From: Alphaproteobacteria bacterium
GTDB taxonomy: Bacteria > Pseudomonadota > Alphaproteobacteria > UBA8366
Assembly: GCA_029861675.1 (NCBI GenBank)
Contig: JAOTYV010000106.1
Coordinates: 1-13,965, forward strand
Direction: 5' to 3'
DNA: 13,965 nucleotides
The position numbers were made by a program, and so were the translations under genes. Numbering within the stretch: the stretch's first letter is position 1; each line of letters opens with the position of its first letter. Shown here in pieces: positions 1 to 6,433 of the stretch. The notes beneath the pieces are model-generated. The model was not told the origin of the DNA. It ran no database searches and saw nothing but the letters and a program-made list of their open reading frames with translations.

Positions 1-1283
1 AATGTTGCCAGTACCGGCACCCAGCGCCGCACATAGCTGCCGTTGGCATCGAATTTCTGCCCCTGCAGAACCGGATTGAATATTCGAAAATATGGTGCGG
101 CGTCGGCGCCGCAACCGGCGACCCATTGCCAGCTTGCGGCGTTGTTGGCGAGGTCGGCGTCGACAAGCGTGTCCCAGAACCACGCTTCGCCCCGCTGCCA
201 GGGGATCAAGAGGTGCTTTATCAGAAACGATGCCGCGACCATGCGCACGCGGTTGTGCATCCAGCCGGTGTGCCAGAGTTCGCGCATGCCGGCATCGACG
301 ATCGGATAGCCGGTCCGACCCCGCTGCCAGGCCGCGACCGATGCCTCGTCGTCCCGCCAGGGAAACTTTGCGAAATCGGCGCGGAACGGCTGGTCCGGCA
401 GGGTCGGCCAGTGGTGCAGCAAATGTGTCGAGAATTCCCGCCAGCCCAACTCGCGCAGGAATGCCTCGCCCCCTGTGTGCCCGTTGCCGCCCGAACCCAG
501 CGCGTGGCGGACCCGGTGCCAGCATTGGCGGGGGCCGATTTCGCCGAAGTGGAGATGCGGCGACAGCCGTGAGGTTCCCGTTACGCCGGGTATGTCGCGG
601 TCGGTCGCGTAGCGGCCCATGGCATCGTGTATGAAGGTGTCGAGCCGCGCCTTCGCGGCGTCTTCCCCCGGGGTCCAGGTTTCACGCAATCCGCCGGCCC
701 AATTGGGCGCCACAGGCAACAACGCCCAATCCGTCAGCGTGTCGCTGGAAGGCAGGCGCGGCGCGGGCCGGAATTCATCCGGGCCGGAAACCGGGTCGCC
801 TATGAGTTGGGTGCGGCACGCTTTATAGAACGGCGTGAAAACGCGAAACGGGCGCCCGTCCTTTGTCGCGACGGCTTCGGGTTCAAACAGCAGTGCGCCG
901 CCGAATCGCCGGCAGGTAACGCCGATATTGGCGAGCGTGTCGGCGATCTCCGTTTCCTGCGGCGCGGCAAGGGGGCCGTATCCGCGGGTAAAGGTAACCT
1001 GCTGGGCGCCGCTTTCGCGGACCACCTGCAACAGGGTGTCGACGGCGGGGCCGCGGCGCAGGGTGAGCGCGCCGCCGCGCCGAGACAGGTTTTCGCCGAG
1101 GGCGGCCAGGCTGTGATGCAACCACCAGCGGCTGGCCGCGCCCGGGGACCATGCGGCGGACGTCTCATCATCGAATATGTACAGGGTAATCAGCGGCACG
1201 CCGGTTGCGGCGGCGGCGGACAGGGCCGGGTTGTCGGCCAGGCGAAGGTCGTGCCGGAACCAGTGGATGACGGGCGCGGTCAC
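1..1283 (-). CDS. phrB: Class I DNA photolyase (deoxyribodipyrimidine photolyase), C-terminus cut by window edge
   Basis: Light-driven repair of cyclobutane pyrimidine dimers in DNA, using FADH-. Reading the minus strand from GTG at 1283 gives 427 residues, open to the window edge. The start is followed by VIHWFRHDLRLADNPAL, the usual N-terminus of the antenna domain. FAD-domain motifs follow in order: TSRLSPHLHFGEIGPR (about 237-252), WREF (281-284), TGWMHNRVRM (339-348), NNAASWQWVAGCGADAAPYF (380-399) and FRIFNPVLQG. Trp309, Trp362 and Trp385 have the same spacing as the E. coli electron-transfer triad (306/359/382). Asn381 matches the photolyase Asn378, which favours repair photolyase over cryptochrome. 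Some 45-55 C-terminal residues are missing. The GTG start has no clear Shine-Dalgarno sequence and sits 27 nt after the upstream UbiD-family stop in the same frame, so translation is probably coupled. Expression with ubiD is likely. Family identity is very secure; the exact class I subfamily is less so. Confidence 0.95.
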   Translation of the reverse strand, partial: MTAPVIHWFRHDLRLADNPALSAAAATGVPLITLYIFDDETSAAWSPGAASRWWLHHSLAALGENLSRRGGALTLRRGPAVDTLLQVVRESGAQQVTFTRGYGPLAAPQETEIADTLANIGVTCRRFGGALLFEPEAVATKDGRPFRVFTPFYKACRTQLIGDPVSGPDEFRPAPRLPSSDTLTDWALLPVAPNWAGGLRETWTPGEDAAKARLDTFIHDAMGRYATDRDIPGVTGTSRLSPHLHFGEIGPRQCWHRVRHALGSGGNGHTGGEAFLRELGWREFSTHLLHHWPTLPDQPFRADFAKFPWRDDEASVAAWQRGRTGYPIVDAGMRELWHTGWMHNRVRMVAASFLIKHLLIPWQRGEAWFWDTLVDADLANNAASWQWVAGCGADAAPYFRIFNPVLQGQKFDANGSYVRRWVPVLAT

Positions 1284-1310
1284 GCGGCGGTTTCGTGGGC
1301 GAACGGGTTG

Positions 1311-2942
1311 CTACCAGTCGGTCTCGACATCGCGGACCGATGTTTCCGGCACCAGCCCGGATTGCTGGCGTTGCAGGGTGCGGCGGCCGTTCTCCAGATA
1401 GTCGCCGGATGCGGCGCGGGCCGCGTCGTCGTCCCAGGTTTTGGTCCAGTCGCCCAGCGAGTAGCCGAACCACGGCGACATCGGCCGCAGCGGCGGCAGG
1501 TCCAGGCGCTCCCACAGCGCCTTCGCCTTTTCCATGTATTCCTTCTTGGGTAGCGCCAGCGGCGGCATGTCGCTCTTCATGGTGGCGTCGATCAGCAGCG
1601 TCGAATCCTCCTCGCCGCCGTGTTCGCGTTTCGGCCCGTGACCCTGGCCGCGATGCTCCAGGATCTGCACGTCCTCGATCGGGTTGTGGCGGTACGCCAT
1701 GGCCCAGAGCAGCGCGTCCGCATTGTCCGGATCGATATCCTCGTTCACGGCGATACAGATCTTGCCGCAATCGCCCTTGAAGGACGCGGCGCCGTAGAGG
1801 GCGCGCCAGATCTCGGTCTTTGGCGTGTCTTTGTCCACGGTCACCACCGTAACCCGCAGCAATCCGGTGAGCGGTTCGTGCAGGGCGACTTTCATGACGC
1901 CCTTGATGCCGAGCGTGTCGCGCAGATGGGCCAGGAACAGCGGCTCATAGGCGACCCGTTTCATCACGCTCGATTCGCTGGGGGCGACCTGGCTGATATA
2001 GGAAGGGATGATCGGCTTCTTCTTGTGGGTAATCGCGGTGATCTGCATCGGCATATTGAATTCTTCCAGCGCCACATGGCCGTGCGATTCCCCGAATGGT
2101 CCTTCGGGCTCAAGATTTTTCGTGTCGACCAGTCCTTCGATGACGATTTCCGATTCCGCCGGCACCAGCAGGTCGACCGTCCGGGCCTGCACCATATTGA
2201 TCGGCGCGCCGGCGAGACCGCCTGCGACCTCCACTTCGTCCATGCCGATCGGCAATTTTTGCGGTCCCATGAAGGCGACATAGGGCGGGCATCCGAGCAC
2301 GATGGCGCAGGGCATTTTTTCGCCCTTTGCCTGATACTTCTGCCAATGCAGATAGCCGCCGGCGCCGCCGACCCGCGTCGCCATGCGCACCACCAGCCGG
2401 TCCGGCGCTTTCAGGCCGCACCGGTACGTCCCCATGTTCTGCACGCCGGTTTCCGGATCGCGCGTGATGGTGTTGGTCGATGTCAGGGTCGGCGCGGCGT
2501 CAAAGCCGGGAGTCGAGACAGGGATCGGCAGGCCGTCGAGCCCGTTGCCTTCGCCCAGCAAATCATCGCCGGTGAGGACGACTTCGTGGCAGGGCGCCTT
2601 GTCGACGATGTTCGGGGCGACCGGATTGGCGATCGCACGCTGCCATTTGCCGCCGATTTCCCCGACCGGCACCTCCATGCCCGTGCTGTAGACATCCTGA
2701 TTGGCGGCCAGGGCGCCGACGACCACGGGCATCGAGAACGTGCGTCCCTTGCCGTCGGTAATGTTATTGAACAAGAACGCCTTGCGGTCTTTCTCGGCAA
2801 GTCCGCCGCAGAATTGCCAGCGCACCAGCGGGTGCATTTCGCTGTCCTTGTCGACCGGTTCGTCAATGGTGACCAGCAGACCCGCCTTATCCAGTGCGGC
2901 GAGGTGATCATGAAGGTCGCGATAGGAGCGGTCTGAAGTCAT
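1311..2942 (-). CDS. UbiD-family prenylated-FMN-dependent (de)carboxylase
   Basis: Reversible (de)carboxylase of the UbiD family, which acts on aromatic or alpha,beta-unsaturated acids using prenylated FMN made by UbiX; no ubiX is visible here. From ATG 2942 the protein has 543 residues, longer than E. coli UbiD (about 497) but within family range. The catalytic E-R-E set is present: Arg174 in NMGTYRCGL, and Glu280 and Glu285 in EGPFGE, close to Arg173/Glu277/Glu282 of fungal Fdc1. Other family blocks are GDDLLGEGNGLDGLPIPVST and PSESSVMKR. A GTG at 2957 in the same frame would add five residues; I prefer ATG 2942 because a GGGA lies about 9 nt upstream and family similarity begins near SYRDLHDHL. 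It is divergent from the VOC gene and leads a minus-strand unit with the photolyase. The substrate cannot be read: ubiquinone-type, phenolic-acid or other decarboxylation are all possible. The catabolic surroundings make a degradative role more likely than ubiquinone synthesis. Confidence 0.93.
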   Translation of the reverse strand: MTSDRSYRDLHDHLAALDKAGLLVTIDEPVDKDSEMHPLVRWQFCGGLAEKDRKAFLFNNITDGKGRTFSMPVVVGALAANQDVYSTGMEVPVGEIGGKWQRAIANPVAPNIVDKAPCHEVVLTGDDLLGEGNGLDGLPIPVSTPGFDAAPTLTSTNTITRDPETGVQNMGTYRCGLKAPDRLVVRMATRVGGAGGYLHWQKYQAKGEKMPCAIVLGCPPYVAFMGPQKLPIGMDEVEVAGGLAGAPINMVQARTVDLLVPAESEIVIEGLVDTKNLEPEGPFGESHGHVALEEFNMPMQITAITHKKKPIIPSYISQVAPSESSVMKRVAYEPLFLAHLRDTLGIKGVMKVALHEPLTGLLRVTVVTVDKDTPKTEIWRALYGAASFKGDCGKICIAVNEDIDPDNADALLWAMAYRHNPIEDVQILEHRGQGHGPKREHGGEEDSTLLIDATMKSDMPPLALPKKEYMEKAKALWERLDLPPLRPMSPWFGYSLGDWTKTWDDDAARAASGDYLENGRRTLQRQQSGLVPETSVRDVETDW

Positions 2943-3077
2943 GCCAAGAAATCCCACGGTTTGAGGCGACGGTCGGCTGGCGCATATTCCATTCCCGTAT
3001 ACGGATTATCGGTTTAACGCACAACACGAGGTAGGGTAGACTTTGCTCCAGACGGATTTGGTTGGAGGAGATCGACC
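2943..3077. promoter_or_regulatory. Divergent intergenic control region between ubiD-type and VOC genes
   Basis: This 135-bp spacer must carry promoters for both divergent genes. At its centre is the perfect 10-bp palindrome CCGTATACGG (2995-3004). On the minus strand a good -10-like hexamer GATAAT lies at 3010-3005, immediately upstream of the palindrome, so a protein bound there would sit near the ubiD transcription start. No convincing -35 is visible for it. A strong Shine-Dalgarno GGAGGAG (3064-3070) precedes the VOC start. Palindromes with a GTATAC core are frequent targets of GntR-type regulators of catabolic genes, but no regulator gene lies in the window. The operator reading is inference. 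Confidence 0.45.
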
Positions 3078-3518
3078 ATGCGGGTGCAATCGCTCGGACA
3101 CGTGGTGTTGAAGGTGCGGGACCTGGACCGCTCGGTGCCGTTCTATGCCGATATTCTCGGCCTTACGGAGGTCGCGCGGAACGAGCGTGGCATGGTGTTC
3201 TTCTCGATCGACGGCAATCACCATGACATCGCGCTGATCGAGATGGGCGACGACGCGCCCGCGGCGCCGCAGGATTCGCCGGGCCTTGCCCATGTGGCGC
3301 TCAAGGTCGGCGACGATCTCGACGCGCTGCGCGACGCCAAGGCGGTGCTCGACGCGAACGGCGTCGAACTCGTCCGAATAGCCGACCACATCGTCAGCAA
3401 GTCGCTGTATTTCCAGGACCCGGACGGCAACGAACTCGAGCTGTTCGTCGATGGCGACCCGCAGACATGGCGCGACAATCCCGGCATCGTCGCGACCCGG
3501 CTGCCGCTCGAACTCTGA
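3078..3518 (+). CDS. VOC-superfamily protein (glyoxalase/extradiol dioxygenase fold)
   Basis: Small metal-binding protein of 146 residues in the vicinal oxygen chelate superfamily. It shows the paired beta-alpha-beta-beta-beta modules of that fold: GHVVLKVRDLDRSVPFYADI (7-26) starts the first and GLAHVALKV (69-77) the second. FQDPDGNELELF (112-123) closes the second module. Probable metal ligands are His8, His72 and Glu121, with His48/His49 as a possible fourth; this resembles the 2-His-1-Glu set of type I extradiol dioxygenases and glyoxalases. It is half the length of classical two-domain ring-cleavage dioxygenases, so it would act as a dimer. The start is secure because GGAGGAG sits 7 nt upstream. 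It diverges from the UbiD-type gene, suggesting a shared regulator and perhaps a shared substrate. The reaction (glyoxalase, epimerase, dioxygenase or resistance-type binding) cannot be decided from sequence. Confidence 0.9.
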   Translation: MRVQSLGHVVLKVRDLDRSVPFYADILGLTEVARNERGMVFFSIDGNHHDIALIEMGDDAPAAPQDSPGLAHVALKVGDDLDALRDAKAVLDANGVELVRIADHIVSKSLYFQDPDGNELELFVDGDPQTWRDNPGIVATRLPLEL

Positions 3519-3536
3519 GCGTGATGAAGTAAGCGG

Positions 3537-3570
3537 ACCCTCACGCTTCGACTTCGCTCAGCATGAGGGT
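3537..3570. repeat. REP-like palindromic element, copy 1
   Basis: Imperfect palindrome 19 nt after the VOC stop. Arms ACCCTCA (3537-3543) and TGAGGGT (3564-3570) are fully complementary over 7 bp; inside them GCT/AGC can pair across one mismatch. The core, 18 nt at 3546-3563, recurs exactly in inverted orientation at 3616-3633. From memory it resembles dispersed intergenic palindromes in other alphaproteobacteria. It could act as a 3' end or RNA-stability element for the VOC transcript, but there is no U-tract to make it an ordinary intrinsic terminator. Confidence 0.75.
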
Positions 3571-3608
3571 GGGTTCCTCTCGGCATCTTGGAAATTCCCA
3601 CTCACCAA

Positions 3609-3642
3609 AACCTCGTGCTGAGCGAAGTCGAAGTACGAGGTT
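3609..3642. repeat. REP-like palindromic element, copy 2 (inverted relative to copy 1)
   Basis: Arms AACCTCGT (3609-3616) and ACGAGGTT (3635-3642) pair perfectly over 8 bp, extending to about 11 bp with a G-T pair, C-G and T-A. Compared in matching orientation, 26 of 30 bases agree with copy 1. The arm differences are largely compensatory, so each copy keeps its own hairpin. The 38-nt spacer and inverted order give a BIME-like pair that could alternatively fold into one long stem of about 30 bp. No transposase of the RAYT type is in the window. Confidence 0.75.
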
Positions 3643-3724
3643 CGGCCCCGTGCTTGATTCAGCATTGAGTCGGCGCGTTTGCAGGGAATATATCCGGCGG
3701 TTATGCCCTTTTCCCGGCGTCGGC

Positions 3725-3753
3725 TTGCACTGCCCCAACGCAATGACTAAGCA
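3725..3753 (+). promoter_or_regulatory. Possible sigma-70-type promoter for the ThDP enzyme operon
   Basis: TTGCAC (3725-3730) and TAAGCA (3748-3753) are separated by 17 nt, a spacing that suits a housekeeping promoter, about 55 nt before the start codon. Matches to consensus are modest, so this is tentative. Between it and the start codon lies a small perfect hairpin, GCCGG-TTTT-CCGGC (3764-3777), that would be in the 5' leader of the transcript. Confidence 0.25.
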
Positions 3754-3807
3754 TGATCGGCGGGCCGGTTTTCCGGCAACGACAATAATCGTAGTGGGAG
3801 AACGCCG

Positions 3808-5352
3808 ATGAACGGGGCCGAAAGCCTGGTGCACACGCTGCTTGCGGGCGATGTCGATGTCTGTTTCACCAATCCGGGCACCTCGGAGATGCATTTCGTC
3901 GCCGCGCTCGACAAGATCGAGGGCATGCGCTGTGTGCTGTGCCTGTTCGAAGGCGTGGTCAGCGGCGCGGCCGACGGCTACGCGCGCATGGCCGGCAAGC
4001 CGGCGGCGACATTGCTGCATCTCGGTCCCGGCCTCGGCAACGCGCTGGCCAATCTGCACAACGCGAAGAAGGCCCGCTCGCCGGTGGTCAACGTGGTCGG
4101 CGAGCATGCCACCTATCACATTCAGTACAACACCCCGCTGACCTCCGATATCGAGGGCATCGCCCGGCCGGTTTCCGGTTGGGTCAAGACCGCGACGACC
4201 TCCGCATCGGTCGGTCCAGACGGCGCCGAGGCGATCGCGGCGTCGCGCGCCGCGCCGGGCCAGATCGCGACACTGATCCTGCCTGGCGACACCGCATGGG
4301 ACGATGGCGGCGTGGTCGGCACGGTCCCCGACGTGCCCGGCCCGGAAGCGGTCGACGGCAAGGTGGTCGACGATATCGCGAAACAGATGCGGGGTGATGA
4401 GCGCACCCTTCTTTTATTGGGCGCGGGCGCATTGTTCGAGGAGCCGCTGGAAATCGCCGGGACGATCGCGGCGGCCACCGGCTGCGATGTCCTGGCCGAG
4501 GGCATGAACTCCCGCTTGCAGCGGGGCGCCGGGCGGCTGTTTGTCGAGCGCGTGCCCTATCCGGTGGATCAGGCGCTGAAGGTGCTGGCGCCGTATCAGC
4601 GGATCATCCTGGCGGGCGCCGGCGTGCCGGCGGTGTTCTTCGCCTATCCGAACAAACCCAGCCTGCTGGCGCCCGAGGGGTGCGAGACCATCAAGCTCGC
4701 CGAACCGTATCAGGATTGCGCCGGCGCCCTGCGCGCCCTGGCCGACGCGGTCGGCGCCAAGCCCGGGACCGCGAAGTTGCAGGAAGCGGCACGGCCGGAA
4801 CGGCCGACCGGGCCGATCACGCTGGAATCGATCGCCAATGCGATCGGCGCGCTGCTGCCCGAGAACGCGGTCGTCGCCGACGAGAGCATCACCACCGGGC
4901 GGAATTTCTATGCCTATACAAAGGGTGTGCCGCCGGTCGATTGGCTGCAGAACCGCGGCGGGTCGATCGGGCTCGGCCTGCCGATGGCGACCGGCGCCGC
5001 AGTCGCGTGCCCGGACCGCAAGGTGGTCTGCCTCGAAAGCGACGGCAGCGGCATGTACTGCCTGCAGGCGTTGTGGACGCAGGCGCGCGAGGGGCTCGAC
5101 GTCACGACCCTGCTGTTCGCCAACAGATCCTACAATATCCTCAAGGGCGAGCTGGCGAATGTCGGGGCGGGCAACCCGGGCCCAAGGGCGCAGAACATGC
5201 TGTCGCTCGACAATCCGACATTGGGTTGGGTCGAGCTCGCCAAGGGCATGGGTGTGGAGGCGGAGCGGGTCGAGAGCGCCGACGATTTGTGCCGTGCCTT
5301 CGAGCGCGGCCTCGCGGTCGACGGCCCCTATCTCATCGAGGTGGTGATCTGA
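3808..5352 (+). CDS. ThDP-dependent 2-oxoacid decarboxylase/acetolactate synthase-like enzyme
   Basis: 514-residue thiamine-diphosphate enzyme with the three domains of the acetolactate synthase/benzoylformate decarboxylase superfamily: Pyr domain (about 1-165), central domain (about 185-320) and PP domain (about 340-514). The cofactor-activating glutamate is Glu48 in LFEGVVSGAADGYARM. The ThDP/Mg motif starts with SDGSGMYCL near 412 and ends in FANRSYN near 440, with Asp and Asn retained although the usual GDG reads SDG. His72 in LLHLGPGLGNA aligns with catalytic His70 of benzoylformate decarboxylase, where acetolactate synthases usually lack histidine; the catalytic Ser26 position is Thr25. 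This argues for simple decarboxylation or carboligation of a 2-oxoacid rather than branched-chain amino acid synthesis, and no small ilvN-type subunit is adjacent. GGGAG (3796-3800) precedes the start. The next gene begins 3 nt after its stop, so the two are co-translated. Databases often label such proteins acetolactate synthase large subunit; the substrate is unknown. Confidence 0.9.
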   Translation: MNGAESLVHTLLAGDVDVCFTNPGTSEMHFVAALDKIEGMRCVLCLFEGVVSGAADGYARMAGKPAATLLHLGPGLGNALANLHNAKKARSPVVNVVGEHATYHIQYNTPLTSDIEGIARPVSGWVKTATTSASVGPDGAEAIAASRAAPGQIATLILPGDTAWDDGGVVGTVPDVPGPEAVDGKVVDDIAKQMRGDERTLLLLGAGALFEEPLEIAGTIAAATGCDVLAEGMNSRLQRGAGRLFVERVPYPVDQALKVLAPYQRIILAGAGVPAVFFAYPNKPSLLAPEGCETIKLAEPYQDCAGALRALADAVGAKPGTAKLQEAARPERPTGPITLESIANAIGALLPENAVVADESITTGRNFYAYTKGVPPVDWLQNRGGSIGLGLPMATGAAVACPDRKVVCLESDGSGMYCLQALWTQAREGLDVTTLLFANRSYNILKGELANVGAGNPGPRAQNMLSLDNPTLGWVELAKGMGVEAERVESADDLCRAFERGLAVDGPYLIEVVI

Positions 5353-5355
5353 CCG

Positions 5356-6315
5356 ATGCGGCTTGCCATCATCAACGACTATCAGAAATTGGCGATGGAG
5401 ACCGCGGATTGGGCGTCGCTGCCCGACGATATCGAAATCGATGTCTATCACGACCGGCTGGCGGGCGGCGCGGCGGCGGTCGAGCGGCTCAGCCCTTACG
5501 ACATCATCGTCACGGCGCGCGAGGAAACGCCGTTCGACCGCGCGCTTGTGGAGCAATTGCCGAACTTGAAATTGCTGGTGACCCACGGCGCGCGCAACGC
5601 GGCCTTGGATCTGGCCGCCTTGGCCGAGCGCGGCGTCACGGTTTGCGGGACCGGCTACGGCTTTCCGATGGCGACGGTGGAGTTGACCTGGGCGTTGATC
5701 CTGGGGCTCGTCAAACATCTGCCGGCGGAAGACCGCGGCGTCCGCGATGGGCAGTGGGGTATCGACCTGCCGCGCGGCCTGACCGGCAAGACCTTGGGCG
5801 TGCTGGGGCTGGGCGAACTCGGCGGCGGCGTCGCCCGGGTCGGGCGCGCCTTCGACATGGAGGTTATCGCCTGGAGCGAGAATTTGACCGAGGCGCGCTG
5901 CGCCGAGCTTGGGGCGACGCGGGTCGACAAGGATGCGCTGTTCGCCCGCGCGGACGTCCTGAGCGTGCACCTCAAATTGAGCCGCCGGACGCGCGGCCTG
6001 GTGACGGCGCGCGAAATTGGTTTGATGAAGCCCTCGGCCTATCTGGTCAACACCGCGCGGGGCCCGATTGTCGATGAGGCCGCGCTGGTCGCCGCGCTGG
6101 AATCGGGCGCGATCGCCGGCGCCGGGCTGGACGTCTACGATCAGGAGCCGCTGCCGGCCGATCATCCGCTGCGGCGCCTGCCGAATACCGTCGTTGCACC
6201 GCATATCGGCGGCCGTACCTGGGAGAATTTCGCCGCCCGCTATCAGGATTGCGTAAAAAACGTACGCGCCTGGTGTGCGCAAGCGCCGGTGCGGGTCATT
6301 GCACCGGAGAAATGA
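5356..6315 (+). CDS. D-2-hydroxyacid dehydrogenase family protein (NAD-binding)
   Basis: 319 residues, a normal length for this family, which interconverts D-2-hydroxyacids and 2-oxoacids with NAD(P)H. The Rossmann dinucleotide motif is GLGELG (151-156). The catalytic triad is present: Arg235 in NTARGPIVDE, Glu264 in DVYDQEPL and His283 in APHIGG. The second Rossmann strand ends in IAWSENLT (171-178) rather than a clear Asp, as in a subgroup related to phosphoglycerate dehydrogenase, so NAD versus NADP preference is open. It begins 3 nt after the ThDP-enzyme stop, a spacing typical of coupled translation. Both probably act on the same or successive 2-oxoacids. Gene families with this fold include glyoxylate/hydroxypyruvate reductases and phosphoglycerate dehydrogenases; the lack of a C-terminal regulatory domain argues against SerA. 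The stop is followed by the Pit leader. Confidence 0.92.
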   Translation: MRLAIINDYQKLAMETADWASLPDDIEIDVYHDRLAGGAAAVERLSPYDIIVTAREETPFDRALVEQLPNLKLLVTHGARNAALDLAALAERGVTVCGTGYGFPMATVELTWALILGLVKHLPAEDRGVRDGQWGIDLPRGLTGKTLGVLGLGELGGGVARVGRAFDMEVIAWSENLTEARCAELGATRVDKDALFARADVLSVHLKLSRRTRGLVTAREIGLMKPSAYLVNTARGPIVDEAALVAALESGAIAGAGLDVYDQEPLPADHPLRRLPNTVVAPHIGGRTWENFAARYQDCVKNVRAWCAQAPVRVIAPEK

Positions 6316-6348
6316 GGCGCGAGCTTGCTCGAAGCCATATTGCGATAG

Positions 6349-6367
6349 CGTTAATTGCACATTAACG
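6349..6367. promoter_or_regulatory. Operator-like inverted repeat upstream of the phosphate transporter
   Basis: CGTTAAT (6349-6355), a 5-nt spacer TGCAC, then ATTAACG (6361-6367): two perfectly complementary 7-bp arms in an unusually AT-rich patch of a GC-rich region. It overlaps the best -35 candidate TTGCAC (6355-6360), so a bound dimer would block polymerase. It does not read as a Pho box. The regulator is unknown. Confidence 0.5.
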
Positions 6368-6383
6368 GTCATTGGCATATTAG
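6355..6383 (+). promoter_or_regulatory. Candidate promoter of the pit gene
   Basis: TTGCAC (6355-6360) and TATTAG (6378-6383) are separated by 17 nt, 51 nt before the TTG start. The -35 hexamer lies within the inverted repeat and the -10 within the first copy of the tandem repeat, so both elements could control it. The -10 matches four of six consensus positions; the assignment is tentative. Confidence 0.35.
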
Positions 6384-6396
6384 GGGGCATATTAGG
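6374..6396. repeat. Perfect tandem direct repeat in the pit leader
   Basis: GGCATATTAGG occurs at 6374-6384 and again at 6386-6396, identical over 11 bases with a 12-bp period. A degenerate third copy, GCCATATTG, lies at 6334-6342. A spacing close to one helical turn on one DNA face is typical of sites for response regulators that bind direct repeats. The sequence is not the TGTCA-type PhoB half-site. Confidence 0.55.
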
Positions 6397-6418
6397 TTCC
6401 AGCAGCGAATAAAATCCC

Positions 6419-6423
6419 AGGAG
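6419..6423 (+). promoter_or_regulatory. Ribosome binding site that supports a TTG start for pit
   Basis: AGGAG lies 10 nt before the TTG at 6434. No in-frame ATG or GTG is found nearby that would keep the N-terminal segment, and the first membrane helix begins near residue 43, so the TTG is the best start. Confidence 0.6.
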
Positions 6424-6433
6424 CGTTCTCCCA

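Noticed and set aside
1620..2936. Open frame of 438 codons on the plus strand
   Set aside because: Antisense to the UbiD-type gene, whose catalytic motifs are intact. The translation is His/Arg/Asp-rich with no family signature.
3541..4119. Open frame on the minus strand ending in residues derived from the REP-like element
   Set aside because: It starts inside the antisense of the ThDP enzyme and crosses the spacer and both palindromes. Its C-terminal peptide is simply the repeat translated, a common false gene call.
6320..6331. Hairpin CGAGCTTGCTCG after the hydroxyacid dehydrogenase stop as a terminator
   Set aside because: The usable stem is only 4 bp with a tetraloop and there is no following T-run. 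It is too weak to support a terminator call.
4414..6390. Very long open frame (658 codons) on the minus strand
   Set aside because: It is antisense to the ThDP enzyme and hydroxyacid dehydrogenase, both with clear family motifs. The translation is rich in Arg, Gln, Asp and Gly with no recognisable domain, as expected of the reverse strand in GC-rich DNA.
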